A DNA stretch of 64,000 bases from Zizania palustris. Its lineage: Eukaryota; Streptophyta; Magnoliopsida; Poales; Poaceae. A model generated the notes under the pieces. That model had not been told where the DNA came from. It made no database searches and worked only from the letters and a program-made list of their open reading frames with translations. The DNA lies in assembly GCA_019279435.1 (NCBI GenBank), contig JAAALK010000082.1, positions 81,006,989-81,070,988 of the forward strand, given 5' to 3'. The translations under genes were made by a program, and so were the position numbers. This document shows, one piece after another, positions 42,857 through 53,177 of this stretch (the first letter of the stretch is position 1; each line of letters starts with the position of its first letter).

Positions 42857-45800
42857 TTATGCGAAGTATCGCTTTAGGTGCTCCGCATGCCAAGTATGTG
42901 CTAACTCTTCACCTTCTAAATTAGCTAATTTGAATGAACCAGGGCGCCCTGAGCGGACAATTAAATATGGACCTTCCCATTTATTGCCTAACTTCCCTAG
43001 TGCTATAATGCTTCGTAGAACAAGATGACCCGGCCTTAACTCGCTGAGCTTAACCTTCGGGTCATACCAAGTCTTCGTCTGCTGATGATACTTTGATAAA
43101 TTAGCTACATCTCGAAGTCTTGTTTCTTCTGACAAATCTAACGAAGCTTGTCTTTCTTCTTCGATGTCTGGTTCGGTGCTGCGAAACGACCCCCCTTTGA
43201 GCTCTGTTGGAGTCATAGCTTCATCTCCGAATAGTAGTCTGAACGGAGTAAAACCTGTGGACCTTGTTTGCGTAGTCCGAATGGACCACAGAATCTTCGG
43301 AAGCTCTTCGGTCCACAGTCCCTTTGACAACCCTACTATTCTTCGATTTAGCCCTGATAAGATATTTCCATTGGCTCGCTCAACGGCTCCATTCGACTGA
43401 GGATGTCTCACTGCAGCAAAACATAGTTGAATGCCTAGGTCTTCGCAAAACTTCTTGAAGGGTTCTGCGTCAAACTGTGTTCCATTATCAACTGTGAGAT
43501 ATCTAGGCACTCCGAACCGGCAAATAATGTTCTTCCAGAAGAATTTCTGTACATTATTCGAAGTGATAGCTGTTAAGGGCTCTGCTTCGACCCACTTAGA
43601 AAAATATTCGATAGCTACCACTGCGAATTTTAGATTTCCCTTTGCTAACGGAAAGGGACCAATTAGATCCATACCCCATCTGGCCATAGGCCATACCGGA
43701 GCAATGACTTGAAGAGCTGTTGGTGGGCGATGACTCCGTCGACCCATCCACTGGCATCCTTGGCAAGTGCGGACCAAGCTCTCCGCATCAGCTGTTATTG
43801 TGGGCCAATAAAGCCCCTGGCGAAGTGTTTTTCCTGCCAGAGCTCTAGGGGCTAAATGACTTCCACAAAGGCCTTCATGAATTTCTCGAAGAATTTCTTG
43901 GCCTTCGGCTTGAGATATACATCGGAGTAGAGGGGAACATACTCCGGCCTTGTATAATATACCGTTGATTAACTGATAGTTTCTTGCTCTGAGTTTTAAT
44001 CTTGACAATTGGGGCTCTTCGGGCAAATTTGTTCCTCCTTGCAAGAGTTCTATGATTGAATCTTTCCAATCTGCACTAGGAATGCAGAGAATCTCTGCAG
44101 AAGCAACTTGTGGCACCGAAGGTATATTGAGCTCCTCATAGAAAGCTTCGTCAGGCACATCCACAGCTCCGGCAGCAGCCTTCGCTAAAATGTCCGCTTG
44201 CACGTTTTCAGCTCTTGGTATACTCCGAATGGAAATACCCTTGAAATGTGCTTCGATCTTGCGAATTTCTTCCAAGTACTTTGCAAGCTGTGGATGTCGG
44301 ACTTGAAAACTTTTGTCTACGTGCTCTGCTACTATCTGAGAATCTGTTTTTATAATTATTCTTGTAGCCCCTAGAGCACGTGCTTTCCGGAGTCCCAATA
44401 ATATTCCTTCGTACTCCGCTATATTATTGGTAGACTTAAAGTTAAGTCTTGCGGAGTACATTGCTCTTTGTCCTGATGGTGAAATTAATACTGCCCCAAT
44501 GCCTGCTCCGGATGCTTGGAAAGCCCCGTCGGAGTAAATAATCCAAACTCCGTCATCTAATTTTTCGGGAGTCAACTTCGCAGGTGGAGTCCACTCTGCT
44601 ACGAAGTCTGCTAGGACTTGAGATTTGATAGCTGTCCTTGCCAGGAAAGATATGCCGAAGGGTGCTAGTTCTACTGCCCACTTTCCAATTCTTCCAGTGG
44701 AATCTTTGCTTCGGAGCATATCTCCTAAAGGATATGAAGTTGGTACAATTACATTATGAGCCAAAAAATAATGCCTTAGCTTCCTCGAAGCCATTATCAG
44801 AGCATAAACGAACTTTTCAAGTTCGGAGTATCTTGTCTTTGCTCCTGACAATGCTTCGGATACAAAATAGACAGGATTTTGGACCAACTTCCCATTGATA
44901 TCAGCTTCTCTGACAAGGACTGCGCTGACAGCTGAGCCTGTGGCTGCAAGATACAGAAGTAGGGTTTCGTCCGCAATAGGCACCGTAAGTGTAGCAAGAT
45001 TGCTGAGATAATCTTTAATATCTTCGAAGCTTTTCTGACACTCCGGTGTCCATGCAAAATCTTCGGACCCTTTCAAAGCTTTAAAGATTGGCAAACTCCT
45101 CTCCGCAGACCTTGATAAAAACCTGCTAAGTGCGGCCAGACGTCCAGTCAGCTTTTGCACTTGCTTTAAATTCTCCGGAGGAGCCATCTTCTGCAGCGCA
45201 GTTATTTGAGTAGGGCTAGCTTCAATTCCCCTGCTTGAAACTAAGTACCCTAACAACTTTCCAGCCTTAGCTCCGAATATACATTTTTCGGGGTTAAGGC
45301 GGATCCCACATGCCCGAAGGCTATTGAATGTTTCTGCTAAGTCTAGGCTATGTTGGTGCTTTAAAGCACTCTTTATTACAATATCATCCATATAGGCCTC
45401 CACATTGCGGCCTAATTGATGACCTAGAGCCTTAGCAACTAATCTTGAAAAAGTAGCCCCGGCATTTCTTAGGCCGAAGGGCATTCTTACATAGCAGAAG
45501 ACTCCCGAAGGAGTTACAAAGCTCGTCTTGATTTCATCTTCGCGCTTCAACCATATTTGATGATAACCAGAATACGCGTCGAGGAAGCTTAGTAACTCCG
45601 AACCTGCAGTGGAGTCAACTAGTTGATCAATTCGGGGCATGGGGTAGGGGTCACGTGGGCACGCTTTGTTTAAAGATGTGAAATCAATGCACATGCGCCA
45701 CTTTCCGGAGGACTTCTTCCTGACGAAGACTGGGTTGGCTAACCATTCTGTATGGGCCACTTCTCTGATAATCCCAGCCTTCAGCAGTTTTTCAACTTCG

Positions 45801-46763
45801 TCCTTAGCTAGAGCAGCTCTCTCTGCGGACATCTTCCGGAGCCCTTGTCGAACAGGCCAGGCCTTCGGGTTTACAAGCAAACTATCCTCAATAATATCCC
45901 GATCGACTCCGGTGATATCTTCGTCAGACCAAGCGAAGACATCCAAATTTTCTTCTACGACCTTTTCCAGGGAAGTTGCAACTTCGGGAGGTAAATCTTT
46001 ACCAAATTGAAAAGTGTATTCTTTACCATCTTTGACGATGACCTTCGTTGCAATCTCTCCTTCGGGACTTGGTCTTGGAAATGACTTCTTCGAAACTTCG
46101 GAGGAGGCCGAAAAAATTTCTCCATTATCTTGGACACTGTTTACTTGCCTCGGATCAAGAGGAGGACCATGACCATATTCTGCCCTCCGAGCTATGGCTT
46201 GATCTCCGAAGATTGTCAGAACTCCTGATTGTGTGGGCATCTTCATGCACAAGTAGTTGTGATGCGCCACAGCTCCGAACTGATTCAACATGCCTCGCCC
46301 AAAGATGACATTATAAGCATATGGGGCGTCCACCACATCAAAGATAACTTCTTCAGTTCGGGCTAGTAAACCTTCTCCGAAGGTTACTTCCAGGCTTATC
46401 TGGCCAAGTGCATCTAGCGGAGGTCCTGCAAAGCCTTGTAGAGGACGAGCCGCTGGGAGGAGATGCTTGCGGGAAATGCATAACTGATCGAAGGCTTGTA
46501 CAAATATGATATCTGCCGAGCTACCTCCGTCAATTAGCACCCTTCGGACTTCTGTCCCTGCAATATCAGCAGTAATAACTAATGGATCTGCATGTGGGAA
46601 CTTGATACCAGCTGCATCCTCCGCAGAGAAGGATATTGGAACATGAGACCACTCCGGCATTGCAGCTGCAGATGACGAAGTCCCAATGTGGCCTACTTCT
46701 GGAACGTACTCTCTTCGCTGTCTCTTGGACATGCTTCCAAGGGTACCTCCTCCGGGAGATAGG
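42857..46763 (-). pseudogene. pol of Tat element F, truncated at the gap
   Basis: One open frame of 1291 codons from protease to integrase: LIDGGSSADI near 46530, RT YMDD near 45383-45394, RNase H, second RNase H (YSDGAF near 44525), integrase DDE core (GMDLIGPF, VDNGTQFD, NGAVERANG between 43670 and 43370), ending KRYFA at 42857. Unlike element B it has no frameshift before the second RNase H. The methionine at 46732 is not the true start: it lies inside the polyprotein, and gag would be to the right. An extra base at about 46755 breaks the frame right at the contig edge. Confidence 0.88.
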
Positions 46764-46863
46764 NNNNNNNNNNNNNNNNNNNNNNNNNNNNNNNNNNNNN
46801 NNNNNNNNNNNNNNNNNNNNNNNNNNNNNNNNNNNNNNNNNNNNNNNNNNNNNNNNNNNNNNN
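46764..46863. other. Scaffold gap of exactly 100 N
   Basis: One hundred N, the usual placeholder for unknown length. On the left the sequence is the start of the element F protease; on the right it is RNase H/RT sequence of another copy, so about 2.9 kb of pol appears twice. The flanks cannot be one element. Confidence 0.98.
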
Positions 46864-49800
46864 ATTACAATTTGAGCCAAAAAATAATGTCTTAGCTTCC
46901 TCGAAGCCATTATCAGAGCATAAACGAACTTCTCAAGTTCGGAGTATCTGTCTTCGCTCCTGACAATGCTTCGGATACAAAATAGACAGGATTTTGGACC
47001 AACTTCCCATTGATCAGCTTCTCTGACAAGGACTGCGCTGAAGCTGAACCTGTGCTGCAAGATACAGAGTAGGGTTTCGTCCGCAATAGGCACCGTATGT
47101 AGCAAGATTGCTGAGATAATCTTTAATATCTTCGAAGCTTTTCTGACACTCCGGTGTCCATGCAAAATCTTCGGACCCTTTCAAAGCTTTAAAGATTGGC
47201 AACTCCTCTCCGCAGACCTTGATAAAAACCTGCTAAGTGCGGCCAGACGTCCAGTCAGCTTTTGCACTTGCTTTATATTCTCCGGAGGAGCCATCTTCTG
47301 CAGCGCAGTTATTTGAGTAGGGCTAGCTTCAATTCCCCTGCTTGAAACTAAGTACCCTAACAACTTTCCAGCCTTAGCTCCGAATATACATTTTTCGGGG
47401 TTAAGGCGGATCCCACATGCCCGAAGGCTATTGAATGTTTCTGCTAAGTCTAGGCTATGTTGGTGCTTTAAAGCACTCTTTATTACAATATCATCCATAT
47501 AGGCCTCCACATTGCGACCTAATTGATGACCTAGAGCCTTAGCAACTAATCTTGAAAAAGTAGCCCCAGCATTTCTTAGGCCGAAGGGCATTCTTACATA
47601 GCAGAAGACTCCCGAAGGAGTTACAAAGCTCGTCTTGATTTCATCTTCACGCTTCAACCATATTTGATGATAGCCGGAATATGCGTCAAGGAAGCTTAGT
47701 AACTCCGAACCTGCAGTGGAGTCAACTAGTTGATCAATTCGGGGCATGGGGTAGGGGTCACGTGGGCACGCTTTATTCAAAGATGTGAAATCAATGCACA
47801 TGCGCCACTTTCCGGAGGACTTCTTCCTGACGAAGACTGGGTTTGCTAACCATTCTGTATGGGCCACTTCTCTGATAATCCCAGCCTTCAACAGTTTTTC
47901 AACTTCGTCCTTAGCTAGAGCAGCTCTCTCTGCGGACATCTTCCGGAGCCCTTGTCGAATAGGCCGAGCCTTCGGGTTTACAAGCAAGCTGTGCTCAATA
48001 ATATTCCGATCGACTCCGGTGATGTCTTCGTCAGACCAAGCGAAGACATCCAAATTTTCTTCTACGACCTTTTCCAAGGAAGTTGCAACTTCGGGGGGTA
48101 AATCTTTACCAAATTGCAAGGTGTATTCTTTACCATCTTTGACAATGACCTTCGTTGCAATCTCTCCTTCGGGACTTGGTCTTGGAAATGACTTCTTCGA
48201 AGCTTCGGAGGAGGCTGAAAAAATTTCTCCATTATCTTGGACACTGTTTACCTGCCTCGGATCAAGAGGAGGACCATGACCATATTCTGCCCTCCGAGCT
48301 ATAGCTTGATCTCCGAAGACTGTCAAAACTCCTGACTGTGTGGGCATCTTCATGCACAAGTAGTTGTGATGCGCCACAGCTCCGAACTGATTCAACATGC
48401 CTCGCCCAAAGATAACATTATAAGCATAAGGGGCATCTACCACATCAAAGATAACTTCCTCAGTTCGGGCTAGTAAACCTTCTCCGAAGGTTACTTCCAG
48501 GCCTATCTGGCCAAGTGCATCTAGCGGAGGTCCTGCGAAGCCTTGCAGAGGACGAGCCGCTGGGAGGAGATGCTTCCGGGAAATGCATAACTGATCGAAG
48601 GCTTGCACAAATATGATATCTGCCGAACTACCTCCGTCAATTAGCACCCTTCGGACTTCTGTTCCTGCAATATCAGCAGTAATAACCAATGGATCTGCAT
48701 GCGGGAACTTGATACCAGCCGCATCCTCCGCAGAGAAAGATATTGGAACATGAGACCACTCCGGCATTGCAGCTGCAGATGACGAAGTCCCAATGTGGCC
48801 TACTTCCCGAACGTACTCTCTTCGCTGTCTCTTGGACATGCTTCCGAGGGTACCTCCTCCGGAGATAGGGAGAACTACTCTCTTCCCTCTATCTTGCCCT
48901 TCTTCTTGCTTCGGAGGTGGCATAACATTGGCCACCGGAGGATGCCTTGCAGCATCAAAATTTTCTATCCGCGCCACAGCCTGAACCGGCTCCGAGCGCA
49001 CTGCTGCTGCTGGACTTCGGTCGGTACTACCTCGACCCGAAGTTCTCTCCAAGTATTCTCCCCGAAGGGTAAGAATAGCCTTGCAGGTGTCAGTTGCATG
49101 GCTTCGGTTCTCTCCATGAATACAGCAAAAAAGGGTCTGGCCCTTGCCAGCCGTTTTTCCTGGTGGCTTCCAGCCACCGGACTTGTTCCCCGCAGACTGT
49201 GGAGCTCTTGGTACAAACTTCTGTGGGGGTGCAATGTTAAGACTTCAGAACGAGGGTGCTTTTGCCCTCTTCTTCTATCATGTTGCACTTCGGGGACTGA
49301 TTCTTGCGGCTGAACCGGAGTCTTCACCTCTGCTTTAACTTCTGTCAACACTGTCGAAGTAGCAGTAGTCCTCCGAAGCCAACCTTCTTCCGACTTCGAG
49401 TACTCCTCGAAGTATGACATCAACTGTGATACTGTGGTGATGCTCTTCCGATGCAATTTATCCAGAAGGCCTTTATGACTGACGCCTTCTCGAGCCGCAT
49501 CAACCACCGAAGATGTGGACAACCCCCGAATTTGCGACTTCGTGTGAGCGAAGCGCTTGAAGTACTGCCTCAATGTTTCTCCGGGGAGCTGTTTCACTTG
49601 GAAAAGGCTTCCTGTCGACATGGGGGGCACGAAGGTGCCCTGAAAGTTACTTATGAACTTCTTCTTCAACTGTAACCATGACATGATTGATCCTGGTTTT
49701 AAAGACCAGAACCATCTCAACGCCACTCCTTCAAGGGCTAATGGGAAGCACTTCGCCATAGTTTCTCTGTCTCCGCCACTAGCTTCGATTGCTAGGGCAT

Positions 49801-50359
49801 AAGAGCGTGCAAACTCACTAGGATCTTCGTCTCCGGCATACTTACAAAGCTTCGAAGCTTTGAACCTCGGATCGAAGCGAACCTTCTGAAGCTCGGGATG
49901 CAACGGAGATTCATTGTCGTAAGAAGCGTTCTATGGAGCTTCGGGATAGCCAAGATCGTCGTCTTCATGCACTTCGGGGATAGCTGGGGTGACTTGAGGA
50001 CGAAGCCTGTTCGCAGCCTCTTGTCGCCACCTTGCTACCTCGGCTTGAAGATTGGCCATTTGAGTGGCCATGTCTCCAAGGCTATCTTCATCTCCTCCGG
50101 AAGGACCTTCCGGGTCTTGAGAACTGGTATGATCAGTTCGAATCGGAATGGAGGGTGGCAGAGTGGCTCCGGGCGGTCGGAGTGTAGAAGGGGTTGGTGG
50201 AGAGGTTTCGTATCCTCGAGGGATAGAAGCCCCTTGCGGAGTTTGAGGTGGAGGGATAGTCGAAGACCCTCCGACTTCGACTGTGTCGAAGGGTATCTCT
50301 CCGGAGATCCGAGAGGACCTCCGAGTGGGATTGCGAGGTGCGCTCCGCTTAGGAGGCAT
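46864..50359 (-). pseudogene. gag and partial pol of element G, several lesions
   Basis: Starts MPPKRSAPRNP at 50359. A TAG at about 49931 (GAG in element B) interrupts gag. A one-base loss near 49237 shifts the frame after RSEVL. Protease and RT are open in 47181-49052 (LIDGGSSADI, CIDFTSLNKACPRDPYPMPR, YMDD near 47490). Between 46864 and about 47200 single bases are missing again and again relative to the other copies, which looks like poor sequence at a contig end. The capsid and knuckle regions are as in element B. Confidence 0.85.
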
Positions 50360-50401
50360 GATGCAAGAGGTTGGTAGAGAACGAAGTTTTTTGGACTAAG
50401 T

Positions 50402-50419
50402 TCCCCACGGACGGCGCCA
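50402..50419 (-). other. Primer binding site of element G
   Basis: Minus strand TGGCGCCGTCCGTGGGGA, two bases from the LTR. Confidence 0.8.
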
Positions 50420-50421
50420 AC

Positions 50422-50915
50422 TGTTGGCGTAAAAGATTACGCTAACAGGTTTCTGTAGAAAAGAAACTAACAAACGAAGTGTTTGCGAAGCAAACTGTTC
50501 TAAGCCTCCGAAAGGATAATAACTTAGAATAGTTCGAAAGTGTGTATTGAATCTCTTGTAATCGGTCCTCATTACAGGGTAAAATGGGGGGTATTTATAG
50601 GCCTAAACATTAAGGAAAAGACCTATTTACCCCTCTATTACAACCGACATTAAGGAAACTATTTGGTTTCCTTAATAGGGCTAAAATGGTAAAAGACTAA
50701 TCTAATAGGATAGAAGATAAGTCTTCCATCATAGCTGGCAAAAAGATCCTGAAGGGCTTTGGTTCGAAAACATACTTCGAACCAATGCCTGTCTTCGGGC
50801 TTCGAACTAGGTTCCAAGCACCTTCGAAGATGGCCTTCGGACAATCTTCGAACTGGTTGGCTGTCTTCATGCTGCTTTGGCAATAACCCCGAAGATGAGA
50901 TATTTTCCCCCAACA
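50422..50915 (-). repeat. 5' LTR of element G
   Basis: TGTTGGCG...CCCCCAACA, 494 bp. About 25 differences from 37261-37755. Confidence 0.93.
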
Positions 50916-52193
50916 AAATGGATAACATGATTTCGACGGAGCGTAGGGCCAGACAAGGCTTGGAGGTTGCTAATAAAGAGCTCGAAGCAGAAAGAATCGT
51001 GCTTCGAGCAGAAATTGAAAAGGTACGGTTGGAGCATGCTAGTGCTGGGTCCGAACTTGTGAGGCTCCAAGAGGAAGCTAGCCAACTCCTGAATCAAAAG
51101 AATATTTTAACTACGGAGAATGCTAGAATTTCCGGAGTACTGGCAGAAACAACTTCGAGCAAGGATGCAATAATCGAAGAAAAGCTTAAGTCTGAGAAGG
51201 TAGCTACGGAGGTCATAGAACAAATGCTAGGGGTTCTGGAGTACTTCGGTACTACTGGATCGCTCCCTTCAGATGACAACGTCACTCTGCTGCGCCGGTT
51301 AAAAAGGATCCAAGGAGCAGCGAAGCAAATGAAGACGGCAGGCATTCGTTACGGAGAACTCTCCGGACAAGTGTCTGCCCTCGGACTACTTCGTTACTAC
51401 GAGGATTTGGGTCGAACAATCACTCCAAGCGCAGAGGGCTCCATTACCTTCGACGACGAGCGGCTTTTAAATCCTTCCGAAGGCGTGATTGCTGCCTGGC
51501 GAGCCTTTCAAACCTCATGGAGAGCCGAAGGTCGTTCCGCGATCAAGGCTTGGATCGATGAAGGCCAACGCCAGAAGCAAGTTCGGAACCAAGCTTCGAG
51601 CAGTCAGCCTCCTCCGAACCCGCAGGTTTAGGAATAATTTAGGATTTTTGACTATGTAAAGCTTCATGCTTGTAAACAATTATCAATGAAAATCTTGTTT
51701 GTCATATTTTTAGGCTTTGCCTCTTATGGAAGACATCGAAGTGTTAGAGCTTAACGATGAACTTCGCTCATTACGGAACACCTTCGAACTTCTAAAGACT
51801 TACAAGCGTCCTCGATTTCTAATTCCTCGAGATGACTCCGGCGTAATTGCGCCCGAAGTAATCAAAGATGTATTGTCTTATATTAAAGAGGAAGAGAAAG
51901 AGGTTAGCGCAAACACCTCGTCTTCTGAAGACACTATTTGGTCTGAAGACGAAGGTGAAGCTCGAAATAAAAGATCTGAAGATCTTAGAAGCTGGGAAAG
52001 AAGCCCCGAACGGCTTCGAACTTGGGCCGAGCATCAACAAGAGCAGAAGGATTTTAGAGCTTCGAAGGGGAGGAAGAGAGTAAAACGTAAAGTTATTAGA
52101 ACTTCCGATGTTGGAACTAGTCGTTCCACCCCTATCTCTAGAGAACGAAGAGGTCTCCGATTCCTCCTTGGTATAGATACCAATTTTTCATAG
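50916..52193 (+). pseudogene. Antisense gene of element E, 3' part
   Basis: Begins in exon 4 at the codons matching QMDNVIL of element B (here MDNMISTERRARQ), continues through the coiled coil to 51625, then a GT-AG intron 51626-51713 (88 bp) and exon 5 at 51714-52193. No stop or shift is visible: EYFGTTG is intact where B has a TAG. Ends RFLLGIDTNFS. Together with 36623-37260 it lacks the 1822 bases that correspond to 4408-6229 in element B. Confidence 0.85.
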
Positions 52194-53177
52194 TGTAATC
52201 TGTAAACACATTTATTTCAATAATGATTGCCGATTTAAAATTGTCTCCATATTTACTAGCCCCTCTTTGGGTATAAGCAACTTCGAAATGTATTCAAAGA
52301 TGGTTATGCGCAAAGAAAAAACTTCAGAGTACAATTTTTTGGTGGTTCGGAGCCCCTCTGTCATTTAAAGATCTTTTAAAATCTTATGAAATGTCTTCGA
52401 CTTTTTACAGTCGGAAGAATGGTAACTTAGTACCTTTGTTATATGAAAGAAATCAATTGAGATAACTTTCAGGACACTTTAGTGTCTTAAAAAATTTGTC
52501 ACTTTGGACTATGTTAACAGACATTCGAAGCTCATGGCTCAAATTCTGTTTTGCTTTAGCCATCTTCGGCTTATTTTTGCGATCTCTGTCGAACCAATGG
52601 TTCGGAGTTTGCAATGGTCTCTTTGGACTCTTTTTACGGATGTCTACCAGCCAATGGCTTGGACTCCGTATATTTTGGCCACCTTCGGCTCTTTTTGCAG
52701 AAGTCTACCAGCCAATGGCTTGGACTTCGCAGGTTTTGGCCACCTTCGGCTCTTTTTACGGAAGTCTACCAGCCAATGGCTTGGACTCCGTAGGTTTTGG
52801 CCACCTTCGGCTCTTTTTACGGAAGTCTACCAGCCAATGGCTTGGACTCCGTAGGTTTTGGCCACCTTCGGCTCTTTTTACGGAAGTCTACCAGCCAATG
52901 GTTTGGACTCCGTAGGATGTGGTTTTGGGCTCTTTTACGGATGCCTACAAGCCGGTGGCCTGTGCTCCGGATTATGCCAGCCCCCACGTCGGAAGCTTCG
53001 AACTTTATGGGTTCGAAGTCCAAAAATACAACCCAGCTTCATGACACTTCCCTCTCGGTCGACCCCGCGGTTCCAGTGCGTCCACTTGGAAGCTGGAAGT
53101 CTATGAGGGGAAGGCACTATCAGGATCATATGCTTTATTAATTTAGAAGATGATTACAAGCGAATTACAAGGAGCCC
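52194..53177. repeat. Spacer with 61-bp tandem repeats in element E
   Basis: From about 52620 to 52980, units of about 61 bp with GCCACCTTCGGCTCTTTTTA and CCAGCCAATGGCTTGGACTC. Element E has CCAATGGCTTGG in every unit where B and F have CCGGAGCTTGG or CCGAAGCTTGG. The open frames here come from the repetition. Confidence 0.8.

Larger units (their letters stand above)
37261..46763 (-). mobile_element. Element F: Tat-clade copy inserted in the antisense gene of E, right end hidden by the gap
   Basis: The 3' LTR at 37261-37755, PPT, an antisense gene (38235-41933), a repeat spacer and pol (42857-46732) follow in the order of element B. The sequence stops in the protease region at the scaffold gap, so gag, PBS and 5' LTR of this copy are not seen. 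The flank at the left is GCCAT (37256-37260). The LTR at 50422 is not its partner: they differ at about 25 sites in 495, five times the difference between the LTRs of the host E, although a nested copy must be younger than its host. Confidence 0.8.
46864..50915 (-). mobile_element. Element G: 5' part of another Tat copy, left part hidden by the gap
   Basis: Carries the 5' LTR (50422-50915), PBS, gag and the first part of pol up to RNase H, then the gap. Its right flank is AAATG followed by the E antisense gene. Its 3' LTR, antisense gene and integrase are not in the window. Confidence 0.78.

Noticed and set aside
37261..50915. Reading 37261-50915 as one nested element with a duplicated pol
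   Set aside because: LTR divergence, missing target duplication and the 100-N gap argue for two separate copies; see the finding on the gap.
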